In this document: positions 25,360 through 32,361 of the stretch, piece after piece
How the letters are laid out: each line of letters starts with the position of its first letter
How positions within the stretch are numbered: position 1 is the stretch's first letter
DNA from: Oscillospiraceae bacterium
Lineage (GTDB): Bacteria; Bacillota; Clostridia; Oscillospirales; Oscillospiraceae
DNA length: 34,895 nucleotides
NCBI GenBank assembly: GCA_009778485.1
Contig: WRJQ01000014.1
Location: 1 to 34,895, forward strand
Direction: 5' to 3'
Translations under genes and position numbers: made by a program
Notes under the pieces: generated by a model
What the model saw: the letters and a program-made list of their open reading frames with translations, nothing else
The model's database searches: none
Told to the model about the DNA's origin: nothing

Positions 25360-26439
25360 GTGCCGCTTAAGCTTAGACAAGACTGCAAGTACGGCCTCGC
25401 CGCGCCAACGAGCATGGGCGTGAGAATCACCCCGCCGAACGGAGCGCCCGTACACACAAGCAACACATACTATATGCAAGCGACCAGCGCGGAGTCGAAC
25501 GCAGTGAACGTATCCGCGTCGCTGGGCGTAAAGGGGCTGGTGCTGACTAACTTTGTAGAGGGCAGCCCAATATCTCAGTTCATCAAAAGTGAACTGAGGA
25601 GAAGGAACATAGACTACATAGGACCAGACCTGCCCCAGGGAGGACCATGGGGCTACCGCCACCAGTTCAATATAGCGGACAGCGGGTTCGGCGCGCGGGG
25701 GCCGCGTGTCCACAATGACAGAGCGGGGGAAGTCGGCCGCGCGCTAAACCCGGAAGATTTCGATTTTCACGCGATATTCGGGGAAGACGGAGCGCAAATA
25801 CTGCACCTGTCCGGACTGGTCGCTGCATTGTCGCCGGAAGCGACAGCCTTTTGCGTCAGTGCGGCGCGATCTGCCAAGGAGCATGGCTCGCGGCTCTCAT
25901 TCGACCTGAACTACCGCGCGTCATTCTGGAAGGGCAGGGAAGAAGAGCTCCGCAAGAGCTTTGCCGAGATAACGGGAATGGCCGACATACTAATCGGCAA
26001 CGAAGAGGACTACCAGCTCTGCCTGGGGATCGAAGGCCCGGGAGCGGGCGGGGGGAACCTTGCCGCGCAGCTCGATGCTTTCAAGGACATGATAGGCAGC
26101 GTGAGAAGCGCGTATCCGGGAGTCAGCGTCTTTGGGAACACTCTCCGCCAGGTCGTATCCGCCGGCGAGCATTTATGGGGGGCGATAACGCTGTATGACG
26201 ACCGGTGGACGACAATTGAGCCGAGGCCTATCCGGGTGCTCGACAGGATAGGAGGCGGCGACGGGTTCACGGGCGGCCTGCTGTACGGTATTTTGTCCGG
26301 CATGGAGCCGGAAAAAGCAACACAGTTCGCCTGGGCCTCCGGAGCGCTTGCAACGACAGTCCTCGAAGACTATGCCTCACCCGCAGATGAAGCAATGGTC
26401 TGGAGCATATACGAAGGAAACGCCAGAGTAGTCAGGTAG
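25360..26439 (+). CDS. PfkB-family sugar kinase, 2-keto-3-deoxygluconate kinase-like
   Basis: A 359-residue ribokinase-fold kinase. The ATP/anion-hole and catalytic-Asp motif is DRIGGGDGFTGG (GGGD at about 298-301), and SFDLNYRASFW (about 180-190) is a typical KDG-kinase segment; GNEEDY follows it, as in that family. It would phosphorylate a keto-sugar acid at the terminal hydroxyl. The GUG at 25360 is preferred because AAAAGGG (25342-25348) lies about 11 bases upstream, while the ATG at 25339 has no ribosome binding site. The LarA homologue and mannonate-type SDR downstream support a sugar-acid pathway. The stop codon touches the first base of the REP-like element at 26439. The KDPG aldolase is not in the window. 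Confidence 0.8.
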   Translation: MPLKLRQDCKYGLAAPTSMGVRITPPNGAPVHTSNTYYMQATSAESNAVNVSASLGVKGLVLTNFVEGSPISQFIKSELRRRNIDYIGPDLPQGGPWGYRHQFNIADSGFGARGPRVHNDRAGEVGRALNPEDFDFHAIFGEDGAQILHLSGLVAALSPEATAFCVSAARSAKEHGSRLSFDLNYRASFWKGREEELRKSFAEITGMADILIGNEEDYQLCLGIEGPGAGGGNLAAQLDAFKDMIGSVRSAYPGVSVFGNTLRQVVSAGEHLWGAITLYDDRWTTIEPRPIRVLDRIGGGDGFTGGLLYGILSGMEPEKATQFAWASGALATTVLEDYASPADEAMVWSIYEGNARVVR

Positions 26440-26611
26440 CAAGACAGGGGGACGGTTCTCCTGTCTTGCTTGCGCCCATGCCCCCTTCGCATAGCGTCGC
26501 TTGTGACGCATTTCGAAGGGGGAAGCCGCCCAACGGGCGGCGGGGGTTGTCTAGCGTCCGAAGGACGCTTTGACCCCGTAGCAAGACAAGAGAACCGTCC
26601 CCCTGTCTTGC
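26439..26611. repeat. Composite palindromic element: REP-like pair enclosing three hairpins
   Basis: A 31-base unit beginning GCAAGACAGGGGGACGG (26439-26469) returns inverted at 26581-26611 with one base changed. The two would pair as a 31-bp outer stem. Between them are three further hairpins: CCCCCTTCG/CGAAGGGGG (26481-26522, enclosing GCGTC/GACGC), GCCGCCC/GGGCGGC (26525-26541), and AGCGTCC/GGACGCT (26553-26569), itself clasped by GGGGT/ACCCC (26543-26577). The whole folds like a cloverleaf. Each 31-base unit is also a hairpin (GCAAGACA/TGTCTTGC). A third diverged unit is at 27870-27898. The element resembles REP doublets mobilised by RAYT transposases, or a MITE; no transposase is in the window. 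Confidence 0.85.
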
Positions 26612-26629
26612 TCAGTCGTGGAGGTACCA

Positions 26630-27904
26630 ATGATATTCGCTGAAGACGAACTCAGCGGGCTGAGCACGAAACGCATAAAAGACGTCTTGAAAAAGACCCT
26701 GGCAGGAAAAACACTCGGCAAAGTCCTGCTGGTCCCGCCTGATATAACAAGGCTCAACTCCGGCGCCGGGCTGATAACCGCGCTGTACTACGACCTGCTG
26801 GGCGACGCAAATGTAGACATCTTGCCGGCGCTGGGCACTCACGCGCCAATGACGAGGGAAGAGCAGGTCACATTCTTCGGGAGCAAAATCCCCGCTGAGA
26901 AGTTCCTCGTGCATAACTGGCGAGAAGGCGTCACGAAAATCGGCGAAGTACCGGCTGCCTATATAAAGGAGATATCTGAAGGGCATATCAATGCGCCCAT
27001 AGATGTTGAGATATCAAATCACCTGCTCAATCCGGACTATGACTTGATCCTGTCGATCGGGCAGGTAGTGCCGCATGAAGTCGCGGGTATGGCAAACTAT
27101 ACGAAGAACATTGCGATCGGCTGCGGAGGCAGCGGGTTCATCAACAGCTCGCATATGCTCGGCGCGGTGTTCGGCCTTGAGCGCGTTATGGGTAAAGACC
27201 ATTCGCCTGTACGTAAAGCGCTCGACTATGCTGAAGACAGCTTCATCTCGAAGCTCCCCCTGGAATACGTTCTGACTGTTACGGTGTCAGAAGGGGTGGA
27301 TACCGATATTCTGGGGCTGTATGCAGGGAAGGGCAGGGAAGTATTCGAACGCGCCGTCCGGCTAAGCCAAAAACATAATGTGCACTATCTGGAAGCGCCA
27401 TTGAAAACCTGCGTCGTCAGGCTTGACGAAAGGGAGTTCAGGTCGACATGGCTGGGTAATAAGGCGATATACAGGACCCGGATGGCAATGGCGGGCGGAG
27501 GTTCGTTGATAATCCTCGCACCCGGAGTCTGCAGGTTCGGCGAAGACGCGCAAAACGACAAGCTTATTCGAAAGTACGGCTACATTGGGAGGGAGAACAT
27601 ACTGCGGCTTTGTGAAAGCGAGGCAGACTTGAAGAGCAACCTGTCGGCCGCCGCACACCTGATCCACGGTTCCGCAGAGGGCCGATTCAAAGTCATTTAC
27701 GCCGCAGGAGGCCTAAGTAAAAGCGAAGTCGAGGGAGTCGGCTTCGCATATATGCCATATGAGGAAGCATTGGCGCGATATGCGCCCGCAAACACTGCGC
27801 GCGGGTTTAACACGCTGCCGGACGGCGAGGAGATATACTACATCGACGACCCTGCCGTCGGGCTATGGACAACACAAGAGAACCGTCCCCCTGTGTTGAC
27901 TTGA
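26630..27904 (+). CDS. LarA-family nickel-pincer hydroxyacid racemase/epimerase
   Basis: A 424-residue protein of the LarA (DUF2088) family, which use a nickel pincer nucleotide to racemise or epimerise 2-hydroxy acids by hydride transfer. The family's key residues are visible: His71 in GTHAPMT (LarA His108), and His149 and Lys159 ten residues apart in PHEVAGMANYTK (His174 and the cofactor-linking Lys184). The segment DITRL replaces the usual DxTRP. GGAGG with a 5-base spacer selects ATG 26630 over GUG 26618. The setting between a KDG-type kinase and a mannonate-type SDR suggests a sugar acid (gluconate/mannonate 2-epimerase) rather than lactate; this is inference. Cofactor genes larB, larC and larE are absent here. 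The last dozen codons are written in REP-like repeat sequence. Confidence 0.85.
   Translation: MIFAEDELSGLSTKRIKDVLKKTLAGKTLGKVLLVPPDITRLNSGAGLITALYYDLLGDANVDILPALGTHAPMTREEQVTFFGSKIPAEKFLVHNWREGVTKIGEVPAAYIKEISEGHINAPIDVEISNHLLNPDYDLILSIGQVVPHEVAGMANYTKNIAIGCGGSGFINSSHMLGAVFGLERVMGKDHSPVRKALDYAEDSFISKLPLEYVLTVTVSEGVDTDILGLYAGKGREVFERAVRLSQKHNVHYLEAPLKTCVVRLDEREFRSTWLGNKAIYRTRMAMAGGGSLIILAPGVCRFGEDAQNDKLIRKYGYIGRENILRLCESEADLKSNLSAAAHLIHGSAEGRFKVIYAAGGLSKSEVEGVGFAYMPYEEALARYAPANTARGFNTLPDGEEIYYIDDPAVGLWTTQENRPPVLT
27870..27898. repeat. REP-like unit overlapping the end of the larA homologue
   Basis: CAACACA (27870-27876) and TGTGTTG (27892-27898) flank the core AGAGAACCGTCCCCC (27877-27891). 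This core is identical to that of the unit at 26581-26611, while the stem has compensating changes (GACA to CACA on one arm, TGTC to TGTG on the other), so the hairpin is kept. The unit lies inside the reading frame and encodes the TTQENRPPVLT tail of the LarA-like protein, which stops six bases later. Confidence 0.85.
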
Positions 27905-27921
27905 ATAGAAGAGGTGGTTTG

Positions 27922-28773
27922 GTGGAGTTGCCGTTTGACATCAACTTGAAAGGTAAGGTAGCCGTCGTTACCGGTGCCGGCGGCGTTCTTTGCAGCATTT
28001 TTTCCGAGGCTTTGGCTGCTGCGGGGGCGAGAGTCGCGTTGCTTAATCGTACGTTCGAGAAAGCGGAGACCGTCGCGGCTCGCATTCGCGAAGCAGGCGG
28101 TACTGCTGTTGCCTATGCTGCCAACGTCTTGGATAAGGCCACGCTGACGCTTGTACATGACAAGGTTGTTGCCGATCTCGGTAAGTGTGACATACTGATC
28201 AACGGGGCAGGCGGCAACAGCCCTGTTGCGACCACCGATAAGGAGTACTTCGAGCCCGGTGATGAGGCGGACGCCGATCTGCGTACGTTTTTCAACATCG
28301 AGCAGGAAGGGATTGAGCAGGTTTTCAACCTGAACTTCATGGGAGCTTTGCTCTCTACGCAGGTATTTGCTGTCGATATGATCGGGCGCAGCAACTGCAC
28401 GATAATAAATATTTCATCAATGAACTCATATACTCCCCTAACGAAGATCCCTGCTTACTCTGCCGCGAAGGCAGGCGTCAGTAATTTCACCCAATGGCTT
28501 GCTGTCCATTTCAGCAAAGTTGGCATTCGAGTGAATGCTATCGCGCCCGGTTTCTTTGTGACCGATCAAAACAGGGCGCTTTTGTTCGACGGTGACGGCA
28601 ACGCGACCGCGAGGTCTCAGAAGATTCTGGCTGCTACGCCGATGGGGCGTTTTGGGTTGCGGGAAGAGCTGCTCGGGACGCTTTTCTACTTGGTCTGTCA
28701 GGAAGCTTCGGGTTTCGTCACCGGTGTGATTATTCCGGTTGACGGAGGTTTTTCGGCCTACAGCGGAGTGTAA
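27922..28773 (+). CDS. SDR-family oxidoreductase, D-mannonate oxidoreductase-like
   Basis: A short-chain dehydrogenase of about 283 residues. The cofactor loop is TGAGGVLC (17-24), the altered TGxxxGxG form common in SDR mannonate/fructuronate oxidoreductases. INGAGG (93-98) is the NNAG equivalent, the catalytic Ser is in NISSMNS (about 165), and Tyr179/Lys183 form YSAAK. The C-terminus ends IIPVDGGFSAYSGV as in that subfamily. The start is uncertain: AGAGGTGG precedes UUG 27919, GUG 27922 and UUG 27928, all in frame. Codon use differs from neighbours (many GTT, GCT, CTT, CGT), suggesting recent transfer. The likely reaction is NAD(P)H-dependent fructuronate to mannonate or a related keto-acid reduction. 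Confidence 0.82.
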   Translation: MELPFDINLKGKVAVVTGAGGVLCSIFSEALAAAGARVALLNRTFEKAETVAARIREAGGTAVAYAANVLDKATLTLVHDKVVADLGKCDILINGAGGNSPVATTDKEYFEPGDEADADLRTFFNIEQEGIEQVFNLNFMGALLSTQVFAVDMIGRSNCTIINISSMNSYTPLTKIPAYSAAKAGVSNFTQWLAVHFSKVGIRVNAIAPGFFVTDQNRALLFDGDGNATARSQKILAATPMGRFGLREELLGTLFYLVCQEASGFVTGVIIPVDGGFSAYSGV

Positions 28774-28830
28774 CGGAAAAATACATCGCAAGAATGTAAA
28801 CCTTTTGATGTTACAGGGTAGTAGAGGTAC

Positions 28831-29244
28831 GCTGCTAACAATCCAGCATATCGAATCCACTCTGCTGAAAAGGCTCGTGTTTACGAGTTCTCCAAAATGA
28901 GCGGATACGTCATTAACGAAATCAAGCTTCAGCGCGACATCGGATTGCCCGCGATACACCGTGAGGCTTGTGAACGACTCACTGCTGACAAAACCACTAT
29001 CGGTATCCCAGCGGAAACCGTTCCCCTTCAGCCCGGCAAGTACCTCCCTGACTTGGAGTGCATAGTCAGCGTCATCGTTTAAGAAAAAGTCAAGATCATC
29101 TGAGTATCTGTGGTTGTAATAAGCTCTACTTAGCGCTGTACCACCGGTCAGATAAAAACGGACGCCACATCGACTTATAATGTTCATCACCCCATCTTGC
29201 AGGGGGTAGAGGCTCTCTTCGTAATACAGCGAGGGCGTAATCAA
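28831..29244 (-). pseudogene. Truncated AbiEii/AbiGii-type nucleotidyltransferase
   Basis: The N-terminal part of an AbiEii-like nucleotidyltransferase, the toxin class of type IV-style toxin-antitoxin systems. Motifs YLTGGTALSRAYYNHRYSDD and SDDLDFF give the GG...DxD active site; LDFVND follows at about 107-112. The UUG start has AGGAGG seven bases upstream. After residue 132 (RVDSI) the sequence loses resemblance to the family within about six residues, then the frame runs on antisense through the SDR gene. The C-terminal half of the enzyme is missing. It therefore looks like a remnant cut off at the SDR side, although a truncated protein could still be made. Its first 119 bases overlap the upstream gene. 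Confidence 0.6.
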
Positions 29245-29509
29245 AATACCGCCTCCTCTCTTTCGGCCAAATCCGCGCTGCAGCTTCCGGCGTGTAGAGC
29301 CGCTTGATCTCCTCGACGCCCCACAGCGCCACAACATAATGCCATGGAAGGCGTTCGAGTGAACGGATAAACAACTTGTCTTGCGTAAACGCTCCTGAGC
29401 TTTCAAGGCGGCCGTCTATGACGGCAAGCATATCCTCCGGGCTATCAAGATAGTCCCAGTTCAATGTGCCCATCAGTTTTAACTTTTCATCATGACTTAG
29501 CTCAAGCAT
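29126..29509 (-). CDS. Conserved-looking hypothetical protein, partner of the nucleotidyltransferase
   Basis: A 127-residue soluble protein without a recognised domain, rich in Trp, Leu and Arg (for example RLPWHYVVALWGVEEIKRL, and a C-terminus with MWRPFLSDRWYSAK). It has its own promoter (29535-29563) and an AGAGG ribosome binding site about 8 bases before the ATG. Position and promoter suggest it is the first gene of a two-gene unit with the AbiEii-type nucleotidyltransferase, perhaps the antitoxin or regulator, though it does not look like the HTH-type AbiEi antitoxin. It overlaps the nucleotidyltransferase reading frame by 119 bases, unusually long for two real bacterial genes on one strand. 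Confidence 0.6.
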   Translation of the reverse strand: MLELSHDEKLKLMGTLNWDYLDSPEDMLAVIDGRLESSGAFTQDKLFIRSLERLPWHYVVALWGVEEIKRLYTPEAAARIWPKERRRYFDYALAVLRREPLPPARWGDEHYKSMWRPFLSDRWYSAK

Positions 29510-29534
29510 AAGGATGACCTCTCAATCTGTTGCG

Positions 29535-29563
29535 ATTTTACCATGAGCATAGATAATAATCAA
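29535..29563 (-). promoter_or_regulatory. Promoter of the hypothetical/nucleotidyltransferase pair
   Basis: On the minus strand, -35 TTGATT (complement of 29558-29563) and -10 TAAAAT (complement of 29535-29540) are separated by 17 bases, with AGAGG and the ATG at 29509 just downstream. It covers the beginning of the small plus-strand frame at 29543, which weakens that frame as a gene. Confidence 0.55.
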
Positions 29564-29800
29564 GAACTCACCGGCACCATTGCATTGGAAGCCAAACCGT
29601 CATATAATAGAAGCAACGATATCAGCTTTAACAGTGGGCTTAGCCTCGTTTTCAGCAAGAAAGACCCGTTTATCATCGAGTTTATAATAAAGAGCAAGAA
29701 AAACTACGATACGCAAGGCGAGTTTCTGAGGTTCCATGAACTGTACAGACAGTTTAGTACCAATCCCGGCAAAACGAGCATCGTAGCAAACAGACTATAA
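29543..29800 (+). CDS. Small doubtful open reading frame (85 codons)
   Basis: An 85-residue frame with no recognised domain. Composition is protein-like (hydrophobic SGLSLVF and PFIIEFIIKSKK segments with Lys-rich ends), and it is more A+T-rich than the surrounding genes. There is no ribosome binding site before the ATG, and the start lies inside a minus-strand promoter. It may be the tail of a decayed gene, an orphan, or chance. A hairpin follows closely (29814-29845). Confidence 0.25.
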   Translation: MSIDNNQELTGTIALEAKPSYNRSNDISFNSGLSLVFSKKDPFIIEFIIKSKKNYDTQGEFLRFHELYRQFSTNPGKTSIVANRL

Positions 29801-29813
29801 GCTGTGGGAAAGA

Positions 29814-29874
29814 AGTTTGAAAGGCAGCACGCTGGTTTTCAAACTATAAATAATTTACGTCCGCCGCAGGCGGA
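29814..29874 (+). promoter_or_regulatory. Two leader hairpins upstream of the UroD-like gene
   Basis: AGTTTGAAA (29814-29822) pairs with TTTCAAACT (29837-29845), with an inner CAGC/GCTG pair, followed by A+T-rich sequence. A second hairpin, TCCGCC/GGCGGA around a GCA loop (29860-29874), contains the first bases of GGAGG (29872-29876). When folded it could hide part of this candidate ribosome binding site of the next gene. The first hairpin could also act as a weak terminator for anything upstream. No known riboswitch is recognised. Confidence 0.4.
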
Positions 29875-29889
29875 GGATTGGAGCAAAAA

Positions 29890-30978
29890 ATGAAGAAAAT
29901 CCCCTTTTCCCCGAGTGAACTGGAAGTCGTCGGCGAGCATGTGTCAGTGACATCGTGGGCGATGATGAACCCGTTGCCAAAGTACAACACGCCGATAACG
30001 CCGAGAGAGAACTTCAACGCCGCTCTACGCAGGGACGGAAGCGTCATGTGGATACCGACATCCGCCGACTTCCTGAACATCGAATCCCGGGTCAACCTTG
30101 ACCACATCGCGCGCGCGGAAGTCATAGATATGGGCCCGCCCTACTCCGATGAGGAAAAAGGCGGAGTCGATATGTTCGGGATCGAATGGGTCTATGTGCC
30201 GCAAGTGGGCGGCTCCATGGTCAAGCCCGGCGCGCCTGTCCTGGAAGACGTAAACGACTGGGAGAAGATTATAAAGTTCCCTGACGTCGACGCAATGGAC
30301 TGGGCAGCCGCCAAGACGCTGAACGCGAAGATGAACGAGACGGAGCGCGCATTCAAAGCCAGCTTCCAAAATGGCCTTTTCGAGCGCCTGATATCTTTCA
30401 TGGACTTCGAAGGGGCTGCCCTGGCTATAATCGACGAAGACCAGAAAGACGCCATTCACGCGCTGATGGCAAAGCTTTGCGACCTCTACGAGGCAATGTT
30501 CGTAAAGTATACTGAAATCCTCGACATTGACGGGATTATGTTCCACGACGACTGGGGCTCCCAGCGCGCGCCCTTCTTCTCAGCAGCTACATGCTCTGAG
30601 ATGATAGTGCCTTATCTCAAGCGTTTGGCTGATTTTTGTCACGCCAAAGGCCTGTGGTTCGAGCACCACTGCTGCGGTAAAAATGAGCCTCTCGTGCCCT
30701 GCATGATTGAAGCGAACATAGATATGTGGCACCCGCAGATCATGAACGACATCGACATGCTTTATGAGAAATATGGCGACAAGATCATCTTCGGCGTCAA
30801 CGCCGGGGTGGGGATGGATGCCACCCCCGAAGCTGCGGAAGCCGCAGCCAAAGCCTTAGCAGAGAAGTATGCGCCAAACATGGGCACAAAGCCGATCATT
30901 ATGTCCGCTTTTGGGGCGCCGCCAGGCCTCTCGTCTCACATCTATCGCTACAGCAGAGAGATACTCGCGGCAGAGTAA
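29890..30978 (+). CDS. Uroporphyrinogen decarboxylase (URO-D) family, methyltransferase-like protein
   Basis: A 362-residue URO-D-fold protein of the group that includes MtaA/CmuA-type corrinoid:coenzyme methyltransferases; true heme-pathway HemE is unlikely because no heme genes are near and the N-terminus differs. GIMFHDDWGSQRAPFFS (about 215-231) and WFEHHCCG (about 256-263) are typical of this group; the latter can supply the HxC zinc ligands, but the third Cys expected near residue 316 in MtaA-like enzymes is not seen. ATG 29890 with GGAG six bases upstream is preferred over UUG 29878. No corrinoid protein gene is nearby. It is followed after 67 bases by a bicupin gene with a strong ribosome binding site; the pair is probably an operon of unknown function. 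Confidence 0.8.
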   Translation: MKKIPFSPSELEVVGEHVSVTSWAMMNPLPKYNTPITPRENFNAALRRDGSVMWIPTSADFLNIESRVNLDHIARAEVIDMGPPYSDEEKGGVDMFGIEWVYVPQVGGSMVKPGAPVLEDVNDWEKIIKFPDVDAMDWAAAKTLNAKMNETERAFKASFQNGLFERLISFMDFEGAALAIIDEDQKDAIHALMAKLCDLYEAMFVKYTEILDIDGIMFHDDWGSQRAPFFSAATCSEMIVPYLKRLADFCHAKGLWFEHHCCGKNEPLVPCMIEANIDMWHPQIMNDIDMLYEKYGDKIIFGVNAGVGMDATPEAAEAAAKALAEKYAPNMGTKPIIMSAFGAPPGLSSHIYRYSREILAAE

Positions 30979-31045
30979 CGCCCGCATCGTCAGAGAGATC
31001 GGGGCGATTTCGAGAAAACTTTAATTATAATCAGGAGGAACGACG

Positions 31046-32005
31046 ATGAGCGAAGAAAGACGGCAGGAGTATATGAGCAAGTACGTCAGGACAGGAAGCG
31101 ACGTCATCTTGCCAAAAGGAAGCAACCCGTACCCGCAGATGAAATACGACTCGTTCATACTGAACGTCACTCCGGACTTCGGTGGCTTCGGCGGCAGCAC
31201 GCTATGGTCGTATATCTATGAACCGGTGCAAATGCAGCCCGAACCGGTTATCTGCGACCGCCCGAGGTACATCACAGTTTTCGGCGGCATAGCGACTGAC
31301 TTCACCAGGCTCCACGGAGCGGCCGAAGTCTCCCTTGGCACAAGCAAGTCTGATATGAGGACATTCATACTGGCCGAACCGTTCGCTGTGCATATGAAAA
31401 AGGGGATGTACTACTCGATCAACATAACAAGGATAGACATCCCGGGCGTCCCGCTGCATTACAACGAGTTCATCCTTGGCGAGGACGCGCCCCTGTCAGA
31501 GAAGTTCGACGAGAGCGGCGACGCCGGCTTTGCTTCGTTTATAAAGACAGGCGAAGCGATAACTGCGAAGTACCCCGATAAGAGCAATGTCCCCTGTACG
31601 ATCATGACGACGGACAGCAACATGTTCAAGTCCAACGACATGATGCGCCGCACATGGATGCCGATAACGAACCCGCACATCATGGCAAAGCAGTCGCACA
31701 CCCATGCTTTCACAGAATATCTCGTATGCTACGGCAGCGACCCGGAAAATGTCTCGGACCTGGGCGGCGTCATCGAGTTCACGATTGGCGAGAGCCTCGA
31801 CACGCTGGAAACCTTCCGCATCGAGAAGGCAACGCAGTTTTGCCTGAGGGATGGGTTGTTGCACAGCCCGCTCGTCTTCAGGGAAGTCAGGGATCCCAGG
31901 AAGCCTATAATCTTCTGCGAAGTATCGTACTCCGACGGCCTTGTCCAGAGCAAAAAATATGACAACGTACTGGCAGACGACAGCCTGCCAAGTTACGATT
32001 ACTAG
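31046..32005 (+). CDS. Bicupin-like protein of unknown function
   Basis: A 319-residue protein that appears to contain two cupin-like halves. The C-terminal half has a good metal-binding cupin motif: His218-x-His220-xxx-Glu224-(x5)-Gly230 in SHTHAFTEYLVCYG, and a motif-2 His273 in GLLHSPLVF. The N-terminal half has a matching FGGIATDFTRLHGAAEVSLG and HMKKGMYYSINI layout but lacks the HxH ligands, so it may be structural or bind substrate without metal. No signal peptide is seen. AGGAGG lies eight bases before the ATG. It follows the URO-D-like gene, suggesting a shared pathway; I do not recognise a named family. Confidence 0.65.
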   Translation: MSEERRQEYMSKYVRTGSDVILPKGSNPYPQMKYDSFILNVTPDFGGFGGSTLWSYIYEPVQMQPEPVICDRPRYITVFGGIATDFTRLHGAAEVSLGTSKSDMRTFILAEPFAVHMKKGMYYSINITRIDIPGVPLHYNEFILGEDAPLSEKFDESGDAGFASFIKTGEAITAKYPDKSNVPCTIMTTDSNMFKSNDMMRRTWMPITNPHIMAKQSHTHAFTEYLVCYGSDPENVSDLGGVIEFTIGESLDTLETFRIEKATQFCLRDGLLHSPLVFREVRDPRKPIIFCEVSYSDGLVQSKKYDNVLADDSLPSYDY

Positions 32006-32031
32006 TACTCAACTATTCCTAAAATCTTCTA

Positions 32032-32060
32032 TTGATTACATCTTTGGCATATAGTATACT
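32032..32060 (+). promoter_or_regulatory. Promoter of the SRP RNA gene
   Basis: TTGATT (32032-32037) and TATACT (32055-32060) are separated by 17 bases, with transcription expected to begin at about 32066-32068, where the SRP RNA structure starts. A strong constitutive promoter is expected for this RNA, and dnaX may share it by read-through. Confidence 0.75.
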
Positions 32061-32065
32061 GTAGC

Positions 32066-32340
32066 GGACGGAAGCGCTAGTCGGGGAGTTAGCGGTGCCC
32101 TGTGACCTGCAACCCGCTACAGCAGGGATGAATTCCGGCCTGCGGACTTGTAGTGTATTGTCAGCCCCTGATAAGCAGCGATGAAGATCCGGTCTCGCGC
32201 AACGTAAATTCGTGAACCATGTCAGGCGGGGAACCGAGCAGCATTAAGCGAAACCTTACGTGTGCCGCGAGGCAACCGGTTCCGAGCCGGCTGTCAGGCA
32301 AGCGGGTGTATTGCATTTTCAAGGGCCGGTGCGCCCCGTC
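32066..32340 (+). ncRNA. ffs: Signal recognition particle RNA, large Gram-positive (Alu-containing) type
   Basis: About 275 bases, ends approximate. The 5' Alu domain is recognisable (GCTAGTCGGGGAGTTAGC, then GGTGCCCTGT and ACCTGCAACCCGCTA). The S-domain helix 8 has the universal core GTCAGGCGGGGAACCGAGC with a GGAA tetraloop, near 32220-32240. Long-range pairing is visible between CCGGCC near 32129 and GGCCGG near 32323, and between CTTG and CAAG next to them. It binds Ffh and targets membrane and secreted proteins to the translocon. The position directly before dnaX is the classic Firmicutes order. Because it is RNA, the in-frame extension of dnaX upstream of 32362 is not coding. Confidence 0.92.
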
Positions 32341-32361
32341 AGAGCGCGCGAGGAGGCCGCA

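Noticed and set aside
26439-26611. CRISPR array
   Set aside because: There are only two full units, inverted rather than direct, with a structured interior and no regular spacers; no cas gene is in the window.
28438-28830. C-terminal continuation of the nucleotidyltransferase frame
   Set aside because: After residue 132 the frame no longer resembles the family and runs antisense through the SDR gene; the open frame is accidental.
32260-32361. Upstream extension of dnaX to ATG 32260
   Set aside because: The region belongs to the SRP RNA, and AGGAGG directs the start at 32362.
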